Of a stretch of 23,326 bases of DNA, positions 16,773 to 23,287 are shown piece by piece (within the stretch, counting starts at the first letter, position 1; every line of letters starts with the position of its first letter). Location of the stretch: NCBI GenBank assembly GCA_964462535.1, contig CAYWXV010000041.1:1-23326 (forward strand), written 5' to 3'. The translations under genes and the position numbers were made by a program. This DNA comes from CAYWXV01 sp964462535. GTDB taxonomy: Bacteria > Bacteroidota > Ignavibacteria > OLB7. The notes under the pieces are model-generated. The model was not told the origin of the DNA. It searched no databases and worked only from the letters and a program-made list of their open reading frames with translations.

Positions 16773-16795
16773 CAATCAGCGTTTCAACATCACTT

Positions 16796-16834
16796 GTGGG
16801 GGATCGATTCACGATCGATTCCCCACTTTCTTTT
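16796..16834 (+). terminator. Intrinsic terminator after the repeat-protein gene
   Basis: A 13-bp stem (GTGGGGGATCGAT at 16796-16808 with ATCGATTCCCCAC at 16814-16826, one G-T wobble) around the loop TCACG, followed by TTTCTTTT. It separates the hydrolase/repeat-protein unit from the sigma-factor operon that begins 45 nt later. Confidence 0.85.
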
Positions 16835-16879
16835 GCACGTGTGTAACCTATCGGCAAAGGCTCTGTTATTCGGCACATC

Positions 16880-17437
16880 ATGCCCAGGGAGCTTGCGCAA
16901 CTATCGGACGCAGATCTCTTCGCTCTGATGTGTCCGGAGGCGAAGGAGAATCATCGTGCCTTCTCCATTCTTTACGACCGGCACGCTCCCTCCATCTACC
17001 GGTATTGCCGGCGTGTGTTGGGGGATGGCCCGCTGGCGGACGATGTCTTTCAAGAGACATTCGCGCGCTTCTACGCAAGTGCAGCCGACGCGCGGACGAT
17101 GACAAACGTCCACGGTTTTCTGATTCGCATTGCTCGGAATCTCTGCCTGAACGCCAAGGGGAGCAAGCACTACCGACTCTCATCGATCGACGACCTGGAT
17201 CTCGTGTCGCATGGTCGGGCGTACGAGAACGACGAGCTGCTTGAACTCCTTCGGGCAACGATCGCGACACTTCCCGAAGACTATCGCGAGGCATTCGTGC
17301 TTCGGGAGTATGACGGACTCTCGTATCGCGAGATCGCCGCGCTGCTTGATATCTCATTGAACAATGTCAAAGTCAGAATACACCGGGCGCGAACCATGCT
17401 CCGTATGCAACTGGCCCCATACATAGCCGATCTCTAG
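16880..17437 (+). CDS. ECF-family RNA polymerase sigma factor
   Basis: 185 residues. Sigma region 2 is at about 25-92: FSILYDRHAPSIYRYCRRVL, then the LADDVFQETFARFY core-binding stretch and the -10-recognition part near HGFLIRIARNLCLN. Region 4 is at about 122-177, with LPEDYREAFVLREYDGLSYR and the helix-turn-helix EIAALLDISLNNVKVRIHRA. There is no region 1 or 3, as usual for extracytoplasmic-function sigmas. The gene next to it, 27 nt downstream, has the form of an anti-sigma protein, so the pair probably senses an envelope signal. ATG at 16880; no ribosome binding site stands out, and no convincing promoter was found in the 45-nt gap before it. Confidence 0.94.
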   Translation: MPRELAQLSDADLFALMCPEAKENHRAFSILYDRHAPSIYRYCRRVLGDGPLADDVFQETFARFYASAADARTMTNVHGFLIRIARNLCLNAKGSKHYRLSSIDDLDLVSHGRAYENDELLELLRATIATLPEDYREAFVLREYDGLSYREIAALLDISLNNVKVRIHRARTMLRMQLAPYIADL

Positions 17438-17464
17438 GCCGACACGGCACAGACGGAAACGAAC

Positions 17465-18727
17465 ATGATTCACGACACACACGACGACGGGAGCGGCCTG
17501 GTGTCCGCCTTCATAGATGGCGAACTCGACTCGGCCGGAGAGATGCAACTCTTCGCTGCGCTCGCCAGCGACTCCGACCTCCGGTCTGAATTGAAGGAAG
17601 GGATCTTCGTTCGGTCGATGGTCGCTCATGATGTTAGCCACCTCCATCCACCTCCGGCACTCAAGGCATCAGTGGAGAGGCGAATCTTCCCACGTGCGAC
17701 CGTCGCCTTACAGAAGGAGCCCTCCCTCCTCGTGTTCACGTGGAGCCGGGGGATGTGGGCAGCTGCGGCGATCGTTCTCACCCTCCTGTCGATATCCGTG
17801 ATAGGCCAAAGAGAAATGACAACTCCAGGTACGCCAGCGATCCCGGGGCCCATGAGCTCGATAACGGACCTGGCAGCGCGCACGGCACGAGGTTGGGCGG
17901 CAACGGTCGGACGGGACGCCCAGCCTCCGCCGGCGCGATCGATTGCGGCAACGGCCCGATCATCGGCCCCCGTTAGGCAGGCCTCGTTCATCAGAACAGA
18001 ACGGGCGCGCGTACCAACCGAATACGTTGCCCCATCCACGCGCTCGACGCTGGTATCCCCCACCTACCCGGAGCTTTTCGTCGCGCAGCTGCGTGCGGGA
18101 CCGAACGTAATCGTCCTACCGGAATCGCGCACGACCACTACCGCCAAACCGCATGGTCCGGTCATCGTCGGTGCGATGGAGCCGACACTCTATCCCGAGC
18201 CGGAGGGGGTGCCGGGGCTTGGCTTCGGCCTTCATGGGATAGCCGGATCCTCGTTCCCTGCGGTCTCACTCCCCTCCGAATCTGGCGGGCTGGAGAACAT
18301 TGCGGCGAGTGTTCGCTATCGACTGAACGACCGGACCGAGATCGGCCTGGAAGTTGGAAGAGAAATGTTCAATCAGGAATACGACGGGACAGAGCCGACA
18401 GCATTGACTGGGAATTTCACACAGCAACCACGGCATGTCACGTACCGTCAGGCGCCGGCGCTGACGTCGGTGGGTGTTCGCTACCGCGTGATGTTCGACG
18501 ATCTGTTCAAGGGGGTACCACTTGCCCCGTATGTCGGCGCGTACGCCGGTGGGACCAGCGTCGGGGCGCTCGGGCGCATGGAGATAGGACTCCGCCTGTT
18601 CAACGACGATCGAACAACCTTGACGGCCGGAATGGAGGGTTCGTTGCTAGCCTACTCCTATCAGCAGACATGGTTCACGTCACGACGCGTCTCGTTCACC
18701 TACGGGGTCTCAACGCGTCTATGGTAA
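17465..18727 (+). CDS. Anti-sigma-like protein with a membrane helix and a C-terminal beta-barrel-like domain
   Basis: 420 residues. Residues 11-60 (VSAFIDGELDSAGEMQ and the helices after it) resemble the cytoplasmic N-terminus of anti-sigma factors. The protein has no cysteine at all, so it is not a zinc-binding anti-sigma domain. A single membrane helix spans about 95-115 (RGMWAAAAIVLTLLSISVIG). Residues 116-235 are low-complexity, Ala/Pro/Thr/Arg-rich. Residues 250-420 look like an outer-membrane barrel: GLGFGLHGIAG, ENIAASVRYRLNDRTEIGLE, SVGVRYRVMFDDL, PYVGAYAGG, MEIGLRLF, and a terminal FTYGVSTRLW ending in an aromatic residue. It lies directly after the ECF sigma gene and its end overlaps the next start by 7 nt. 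Regulation of that sigma is inferred. Confidence 0.8.
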   Translation: MIHDTHDDGSGLVSAFIDGELDSAGEMQLFAALASDSDLRSELKEGIFVRSMVAHDVSHLHPPPALKASVERRIFPRATVALQKEPSLLVFTWSRGMWAAAAIVLTLLSISVIGQREMTTPGTPAIPGPMSSITDLAARTARGWAATVGRDAQPPPARSIAATARSSAPVRQASFIRTERARVPTEYVAPSTRSTLVSPTYPELFVAQLRAGPNVIVLPESRTTTTAKPHGPVIVGAMEPTLYPEPEGVPGLGFGLHGIAGSSFPAVSLPSESGGLENIAASVRYRLNDRTEIGLEVGREMFNQEYDGTEPTALTGNFTQQPRHVTYRQAPALTSVGVRYRVMFDDLFKGVPLAPYVGAYAGGTSVGALGRMEIGLRLFNDDRTTLTAGMEGSLLAYSYQQTWFTSRRVSFTYGVSTRLW

Positions 18728-19296
18728 CGCCGTTTCGCTCCGTGCGGTTGCTGTTGTTGGCGTTGCCGATCGCGCTGAGCACGATAACGTCCTGCACATC
18801 GCCCCTTGATCTGGACACGCCACGAGAGAGCATCGTCGACTCAACGGGGACACCGCTTCAGATCATCAGCTCGGCGCTCACTCTGGACGACCCCGATCCG
18901 CGTGACTACGCTTGCACAATCGAACGTGGCTCGGTCGATACGTCGAATGGCGTCCCCAAGGTCTCTCTCCGTCTGCGGGGTACTCCCGCAGCCGACCCGG
19001 TGAATCCCCCCACGGTGAGCGAGATCCGATTGTCGCTGCGAGACCTTCCGGCCGATGGGATAGAGCACGGCGTAATAGGCAATCCTGATGATGCCGAGGG
19101 TGCGTCGGTCTACGTCACGTCGGGGGTTATTGGAAATGAGTGGCATCAGTCGACAGGTGGCGACGATGAACTCCGAATTGCATTGACCCCCTCGACGGAA
19201 GGCGGAGTGATCGATGGCACCATCTCTGTTCGCTTGCTTGTCTTCGGGCGCCCCCTCATCATGCAGGGAACGATCACAATCCGATATCAGCACTGA
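18721..19296 (+). CDS. Putative lipoprotein of unknown function
   Basis: 191 residues. A basic start (MVTPFRSVR) and hydrophobic core end in ITSC, a lipobox with the lipidated cysteine at C25. The following residues TSPLDLD contain acidic positions, as in many envelope lipoproteins. The rest is beta-rich and not recognised: KVSLRLRG, SEIRLSLRDL, SVYVTSGVIGNEW, GTISVRLLVFG, GTITIRYQH. The ATG at 18721 overlaps the TAA of the anti-sigma-like gene (ATGGTAA), which sets the start and implies coupled translation; the frame is open 17 codons further upstream, but that part has no signal peptide. It probably belongs to the sigma-factor operon. Confidence 0.78.
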   Translation: MVTPFRSVRLLLLALPIALSTITSCTSPLDLDTPRESIVDSTGTPLQIISSALTLDDPDPRDYACTIERGSVDTSNGVPKVSLRLRGTPAADPVNPPTVSEIRLSLRDLPADGIEHGVIGNPDDAEGASVYVTSGVIGNEWHQSTGGDDELRIALTPSTEGGVIDGTISVRLLVFGRPLIMQGTITIRYQH

Positions 19297-19361
19297 GAAA
19301 GCCTCTCCGTCCGACCAAACGACTCCAATCGGCACGCAGCCGCCTGGAGCCAGACAAACGG

Positions 19362-19368
19362 AAAGGAG
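19362..19368 (+). promoter_or_regulatory. Strong ribosome binding site
   Basis: AAAGGAG eight nucleotides before the ATG at 19377. It stands out because most genes in this window lack a clear Shine-Dalgarno sequence, and it fixes the start of the T9SS cargo gene. Confidence 0.8.
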
Positions 19369-19376
19369 CACTGCAT

Positions 19377-20390
19377 ATGAAACGCCTCATCACACTACCC
19401 TCCCTTGTCGCACTCCTCGCGATCGGTGCCGGTTCTTCGGCACCCGTGACCGCCCTGGTTACCCCTCCGGAGAACGCGACGGTCGCAATCTGGATCTCCG
19501 ATTCTACGGTCTTCGGATCGAACGACGTCTATCGTGCAACAGTGCGTTGGACGCATCCTGCCGATGATGCCGACCTGTTCATTGTCTACGCCCGCAAGCT
19601 CGGCGATGGCGGGTGGTCTGATTACCGGCCCGTTGCCGAAACAAAGGAGATGAGCTGCACGCTTACGCAGGCCGACATCGACATCTGCTGCGCGGCGCAT
19701 GCCCTCTACGTCGTCGCGGTACGTGACAATCCGGTGCAACGCGAAGTGAGTGATCCGAGCAACATCGTCTCAATCGTCTGCGGAAGAGATTTCAACGACG
19801 GAGATTTCAGCAAGTACAACGGCGGCGGGGCCACCCGCTTCCTCACCGATCCCCCTACGCGGACGGAATACTTCAAGGAGTACCGATACGATCCGCAGGT
19901 CGCCGGGGAGTTCAGCCAGAACTCCTTCCTCAACGTCTCGTTCGCGGCAATCACGATTCCTGATGGAGCAACGATTGATGCAAAGAGCGGCGAGATCGTC
20001 TGGGTCCCAACGGAAGCGGGGTTTTACGACTTCATCATCGAGGCGCACGCCACCGGTGAACCGTCGGGTCGACAGGCATGGACACTCGAGGTGGTTGTGC
20101 CCGGAGTTGGTGGACCTGCGAGCGTTCCGGCCGCTGCGATTGAACCCCTCTCGATTGTACCGAACCCCGTTACCCAGACATCGGCGCTGCTGAGACTCGG
20201 CACTGTGGAATCTGGCACGACGTTTTCGGTTGTCGACCGACTTGGACGGAGACTACTGCGGCAGAGTATCGCCCAAGGGAACGATGTCGTCCGATCGATC
20301 GACGTGTCGGCGCTCCCCTCGGGTGTCTACTTCGTAGTCGTGGAGAGAGGGTCCGAGTCGCGCGCGGAACGGATGGTCATTGCGCGATAA
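19377..20390 (+). CDS. Secreted protein with a T9SS type A C-terminal sorting domain
   Basis: 337 residues. The signal peptide covers about 1-27. Residues 28-135 look like a fibronectin-type-III-like beta domain (VYRATVRWTHPADDADLFIVY). Four cysteines cluster at CTLTQADIDICC and SIVCG, so disulfides or metal binding are possible. A second beta domain follows at about 165-245, with a putative-Ig-like closing strand (SGEIVWVPTEAGFYDFIIEA). The last ~75 residues are the sorting domain: LSIVPNPVTQTSALLRL, FSVVDRLGRRLL, ALPSGVYFVVVERG, ending RMVIAR. T9SS substrates cross the outer membrane and are released or anchored at the surface. This domain is the clearest taxonomic marker in the window. It follows the lipoprotein gene after 80 nt. 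Confidence 0.9.
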   Translation: MKRLITLPSLVALLAIGAGSSAPVTALVTPPENATVAIWISDSTVFGSNDVYRATVRWTHPADDADLFIVYARKLGDGGWSDYRPVAETKEMSCTLTQADIDICCAAHALYVVAVRDNPVQREVSDPSNIVSIVCGRDFNDGDFSKYNGGGATRFLTDPPTRTEYFKEYRYDPQVAGEFSQNSFLNVSFAAITIPDGATIDAKSGEIVWVPTEAGFYDFIIEAHATGEPSGRQAWTLEVVVPGVGGPASVPAAAIEPLSIVPNPVTQTSALLRLGTVESGTTFSVVDRLGRRLLRQSIAQGNDVVRSIDVSALPSGVYFVVVERGSESRAERMVIAR

Positions 20391-20523
20391 GGGTGTGAGA
20401 AACCCACAATGAAACCCTGCATGCGGGGTGGAAGGACGTTCACGGAATTACCTGTGTGTGCTCGAACTACTTCCGCCCCGCAAAGGGTCGCCATCACTCA
20501 ATCATCGTTCATACAATAGACTT

Positions 20524-21546
20524 ATGATTCGCGTACCGATTCTATCAGCCCTTCTGTTCCTCATTGTGGGATCGAACGCAATGTCTCAACAGATCGAGTG
20601 GGAGCCACTGCAGGGTAGCCCGGGAATGCCCGGCGGACCTCGGTGCATAACGATTCTGAAGAGTGGAAGACTGATCGCCGCAGGAGTAGGGGGTGTCGCT
20701 AAGTACAGCGACGACTGGGGGACCACCTGGTGGACCTGCGACATCCCGCAAACCGTGACGTACGGTCCCGCCTACATCGGACCATCGGGACGACTCTACA
20801 TCCCATCCGACAACGGTCTGTTCGTCAGCGATGACAACGCCGAGACGTTTCGCCCCTTCCCCGTGACCGACGTCCCCGGATATACCCCAACGATACTTGA
20901 GACCAGGAGCGGGACAATCTTCGTCGCTACCGACTACGCCCTCTATCGATCGACAGATGACGGGGCAAGCTGGATGGCCGTTGCCGACTTTTCGTTCGGT
21001 CTCTCAATAGGCCAGACGCCTTCGGGAGCGATACTCCTTGCTCGCGCCGACAGCGGTGTGTGGGCTTCACGCGACACCGGTACAACGTGGCAGCAGACGG
21101 CATTGAAGACGGAGTACGTCATCACAATTGCCGGACTCCCTCCAACAATCACGCTTGCAGCAGAGCAGGCGCTAGGGGGCGTTGGCTATCTCCTGCGATC
21201 GCCTGATGACGGACTCTCCTGGTCGACGACAACGCTGCACGATATTGTGGTGAACGTTCTCCCGCTACCGGGTGGGCGTGTCGTTGCAGTAGCCGCCAAC
21301 TCAGGCTTCTATGCCTCCGAAGATGGGGGTGCTACGTGGACACGGATGAATAACGGGATCGGAGACTGGCGACTCATGAGCGTTGCTCTTCATCCCGACG
21401 GAAGGCTGCTTGTCGCAGATGTGTTCGGTGTGCTCTATCGAAGTGTCGGTGCAGCCGCGGATGTGAATGCGACGCATCACACCGATGAGCGACTCGATCT
21501 CAGTCAGACGTTCGATACAGTCGGAGCTGGAATGCCTGTCAGATAG
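20524..21546 (+). CDS. Exported six-Asp-box (BNR / Ycf48-like) beta-propeller protein
   Basis: 340 residues with a signal peptide (MIRVPILSALLFLIVGSNAM, cleavage near SQQ23). Six Asp-box motifs of the form S-x-D-x-G-x-T/S-W start at residues 62, 102, 143, 182, 226 and 265: SDDWGTTW, SDDNAETF (degenerate), STDDGASW, SRDTGTTW, SPDDGLSW and SEDGGATW. Their spacing of about 39-44 residues fits a six- or seven-bladed propeller of the sialidase/Ycf48 fold. No sialidase catalytic residues can be assigned, so this is more likely a binding or scaffold protein. It ends in a short polar tail without a recognisable T9SS sorting domain. The ATG at 20524 starts the signal peptide, and the frame is open 32 codons further upstream without coding character. 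Confidence 0.85.
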   Translation: MIRVPILSALLFLIVGSNAMSQQIEWEPLQGSPGMPGGPRCITILKSGRLIAAGVGGVAKYSDDWGTTWWTCDIPQTVTYGPAYIGPSGRLYIPSDNGLFVSDDNAETFRPFPVTDVPGYTPTILETRSGTIFVATDYALYRSTDDGASWMAVADFSFGLSIGQTPSGAILLARADSGVWASRDTGTTWQQTALKTEYVITIAGLPPTITLAAEQALGGVGYLLRSPDDGLSWSTTTLHDIVVNVLPLPGGRVVAVAANSGFYASEDGGATWTRMNNGIGDWRLMSVALHPDGRLLVADVFGVLYRSVGAAADVNATHHTDERLDLSQTFDTVGAGMPVR

Positions 21547-21571
21547 GATAAGGGCTCGATCGAAGAAACCT

Positions 21572-21603
21572 CTTGGATTTATCAGACACTGCGAGTATGT
21601 TTG
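21572..21603 (+). promoter_or_regulatory. Predicted promoter of the first small transcription unit
   Basis: CTTG at 21572-21575, a 20-nt spacer, then TATGTTTG at 21596-21603. The downstream box is an exact TAnnTTTG and the upstream box has one mismatch to TTTG. The same pair with the same spacing recurs 331 bp further on (21903-21934). It lies just after the propeller gene stop at 21546. Confidence 0.5.
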
Positions 21604-21609
21604 CCCTCG

Positions 21610-21883
21610 TATCGGACGACGCCGCGTCTTCACCTCTACTCCAAAACGGCGGCGGCGGTCGGTTCCCTCCTTTGTTTTCATACCCCCTTTACAACTGAAA
21701 GCTTCAGGCTCGGTGGGCGCAGTTTTCGAGCCTGTATGGCTTGACACCCTCATACCTGTTACCACGGTATTCGGCCTCAGCAATGGGCGCCTGCACAGCA
21801 AGGCCCGCACATTGTGGCGAGGGCAGCAGAGTGTTGAGCCGTCGGCGTCCTGGTCGTGGTGATCCGGGGCGCCGCTTTTTTTT
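21610..21883 (+). ncRNA. Putative small RNA or independent 3'-UTR transcript, unit 1
   Basis: About 270 nt between a predicted promoter and a strong intrinsic terminator, with no convincing protein gene. The 3' half is structured. CTCAGCA at about 21777-21783 can pair with TGTTGAG near 21832-21838, enclosing GGG..CCT/AGGCCC and CAC-ATT-GTG hairpins. GACGCCG near 21619 can pair with CGGCGTC of the terminator arm, so an alternative antiterminated fold is possible. A 33-codon frame from 21597 (MFALVSDDAASSP) starts inside the promoter box and is not credible. I see no SRP, 6S, tmRNA, RNase P or riboswitch signature. The alternative is the 3' UTR and terminator of the propeller gene. Confidence 0.35.
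21843..21883 (+). terminator. Intrinsic terminator of unit 1
   Basis: An 11-bp stem (CGGCGTCCTGG at 21843-21853 with CCGGGGCGCCG at 21864-21874, two G-T wobbles) around a ten-base loop, followed by a run of eight T (21876-21883). It would also stop transcripts reading through from the propeller gene. Confidence 0.85.
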
Positions 21884-21902
21884 GATATCCGCCGCCCGTT
21901 TG

Positions 21903-21934
21903 CTTGCGTCTATAGCCACCGGATTCTATGTTTG
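21903..21934 (+). promoter_or_regulatory. Predicted promoter of the second small transcription unit
   Basis: CTTG at 21903-21906, a 20-nt spacer, and an exact TATGTTTG at 21927-21934, followed by GCC. Boxes, spacing and the first downstream bases are the same as in the promoter at 21572-21603, while the spacer sequences differ. It begins 20 nt after the unit 1 terminator. Confidence 0.5.
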
Positions 21935-21940
21935 CCGCGC

Positions 21941-22144
21941 GTCCACTTCGGAGCCCTCCACCCTCCCCGGTCTACGCTGATCGTCCGTCAGGTCCACCGT
22001 CCTTCTCTACAATCTCTCTCGACCAGTTGCTCATTGCGCCGTGCGGCAGAGGGCGCATGCATCCAAGGCCCCGAATGTGGCAGGGGTCGCATACTGTCGC
22101 ATGGTCGCAAGCCCCGGCGAAGACCTTCGTCGGGGTTTTTTTTT
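21941..22144 (+). ncRNA. Putative small RNA, unit 2
   Basis: About 205 nt between a predicted promoter and a strong intrinsic terminator. The first half is pyrimidine-rich and looks unstructured. The second half can form GGCCCC/GGGGTC (about 22068-22089) and then repeats TCGCA four times (GGTCGCATACTGTCGCATGGTCGCAAG). An open frame crosses this region in phase with the downstream nuclease gene, but its translation (many Pro, Arg and Ser, no domain) and the intervening terminator argue that it is not coding. No similarity to a known RNA class was recognised. It could also be an attenuating leader of the nuclease gene, but that gene has its own promoter after the terminator. Confidence 0.35.
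22112..22144 (+). terminator. Intrinsic terminator of unit 2
   Basis: CCCCGGCGAAG at 22112-22122 pairs with CTTCGTCGGGG at 22125-22135 (one G-T wobble; the innermost pair must open to form a four-base loop), followed by nine T. The last T residues also serve as part of the TTTG box of the next promoter. Confidence 0.88.
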
Positions 22145-22172
22145 GTGGTGTTCCAGCGCGACCGTACCTTCG
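22142..22172 (+). promoter_or_regulatory. Predicted promoter of the secreted nuclease-family gene
   Basis: TTTG at 22142-22145, a 19-nt spacer, then TACCTTCG at 22165-22172, one base from TAnnTTTG. Predicted start near 22179, leaving about 40 nt before the ATG at 22219. The upstream box overlaps the T-run of the preceding terminator. Confidence 0.5.
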
Positions 22173-22218
22173 TCACATCCCACGTCCGACCATCGTCTCT
22201 CACCGATTCTCTACCGCC

Positions 22219-23220
22219 ATGTATCGCCTGCTCACACTTGTTTTTCTTGCTCCACTTCTGGTGGCCAATGCCGGCCACGCACAGTCTTCGGACACGATTC
22301 GTGTTTGCACCTACAACCTTTTGAACTATGGTCAGACGGTAGACCCAACACGCGTTCTCTCATTTCAGGATGTGCTCGGATCGATACGCCCCGCTCTTCT
22401 GGTCGTTCAGGAAATGGAGGGTGAGATGGGGCTTCAGCTCTTCGCGCGTGACGCCCTGGCAACAACGCCATGGCTTGTTGCAGGTCCCTTCGTTGACGGC
22501 CCCGACTCCGACAATGCCCTCTTCTACGATTCCTCGCGTATCGATGTCATAGACCATGCGATCATTGCGACCCCTCTCCGCAACGTCGATCGTTGGCGGT
22601 TGGTTGTGCGCGCTTCGCGTGATACCGTCGATGTCTGGGGATTGCACTTGAAGGCGGGCGACGCGGACACCGATGCTGTGCAACGTGGTGTCGAGGCGTC
22701 TCTTGTCCGGGCGTCGCTCGATTCGTCGGAGAACGTCCATCGCATTGTTGCCGGCGATCTGAACGTCTACACGTCCACAGAGACAGCCTACTTCAATCTC
22801 ACCTACTCAGGAATCCGTCCGGCTGGCGAGGTCATGGATCCGATCGGTCGTGTCGGTGAGTGGCACAACAGCGCCGAGTATGCCGATGTCCATACGCAGT
22901 CGACACGGGGACGTCAGTTCGGTGGTGGTGCGAATGGTGGAATGGATGATCGATTCGACTGGCTCCTGATATCAGGCTCGCTCTTCGCGCGCTATCGCGA
23001 AGGATCGTACACGACCTACGGCAACGACGGGAAGCACTTCAACGATTCGATCAACGCACAGCCGAACACTGCGGTGGATCCCGACATCGCACAGAGTCTG
23101 CACGATGCGTCCGATCATCTCCCTGTCTATTTCGATCTCATCTTCACCCGCGCAGCGTCGGGTGTGCGTTCGCGCGACGAGTGGATCGATCGCCTGGATC
23201 TGTCGGATGTCCCTCGTTGA
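22219..23220 (+). CDS. Secreted endonuclease/exonuclease/phosphatase (EEP) family protein
   Basis: 333 residues. A signal peptide (MYRLLTLVFLAPLLVANAGHAQ read in outline, cleavage near AQ22) is followed by a metal-dependent EEP fold. Motifs in order: RVCTYNLLNYG with the Asn-containing first strand, VVQEMEG with the metal-binding glutamate, WGLHLKAG, VAGDLNVYTS with the Asp-x-Asn pair, DDRFDWLLIS, and the C-terminal SDHLPVYF with the catalytic Asp-His pair. Members cleave nucleic acids, inositol phosphates or sphingomyelin; export suggests extracellular DNA or phosphoester degradation, but the substrate cannot be read. The C-terminus (VRSRDEWIDRLDLSDVPR) is not a T9SS domain. The ATG at 22219 is chosen for the signal peptide; the frame is open back to 21928 across a terminator. 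Confidence 0.9.
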   Translation: MYRLLTLVFLAPLLVANAGHAQSSDTIRVCTYNLLNYGQTVDPTRVLSFQDVLGSIRPALLVVQEMEGEMGLQLFARDALATTPWLVAGPFVDGPDSDNALFYDSSRIDVIDHAIIATPLRNVDRWRLVVRASRDTVDVWGLHLKAGDADTDAVQRGVEASLVRASLDSSENVHRIVAGDLNVYTSTETAYFNLTYSGIRPAGEVMDPIGRVGEWHNSAEYADVHTQSTRGRQFGGGANGGMDDRFDWLLISGSLFARYREGSYTTYGNDGKHFNDSINAQPNTAVDPDIAQSLHDASDHLPVYFDLIFTRAASGVRSRDEWIDRLDLSDVPR

Positions 23221-23241
23221 GTAGGTGCCGGGAATTTTACC

Positions 23242-23287
23242 ACGGAGGAAACTGAGGGGAAGTAGCCTCTCCCCTCCGTTTCCTCGT
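23242..23287 (+). terminator. Hairpin after the nuclease gene, possible terminator
   Basis: ACGGAGGAAAC-T-GAGGGGA (from 23242) pairs with TCCCCTC-C-GTTTCCT-CGT (to 23287), with one mismatch and one bulged G, around a short loop. It lies 21 nt after the stop. It lacks a downstream T-run on either strand, so it may be an mRNA-stabilising hairpin or a weak terminator. The remaining bases to 23326 show nothing else. Confidence 0.45.

Noticed and set aside
20391..20523. Short GC-rich hairpin (ACCCTGCATGCGGGGT, near 20423-20438) as a terminator before the propeller gene
   Set aside because: The stem is only about 6 bp with a wobble and has no T-run after it.
21741..21775. TTGACA (about 21741-21746) followed by TATTCG as an E. 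coli-type promoter
   Set aside because: The spacer is about 21 nt, too long for a sigma-70 promoter, and this lineage appears to use TTTG/TAnnTTTG.
21610..22144. Known housekeeping RNA (SRP RNA, tmRNA, 6S, RNase P) in the gene-free stretch
   Set aside because: I looked for the SRP AGGTCCGGAAGG core, the tmRNA TTCGA arm and CCA end, and RNase P GAGGAAAGTCC on both strands and found none.
21928..22218. 97-codon N-terminal extension of the nuclease-family gene
   Set aside because: It crosses a strong terminator and a predicted promoter, has no domain character, and a proper signal peptide begins at 22219.
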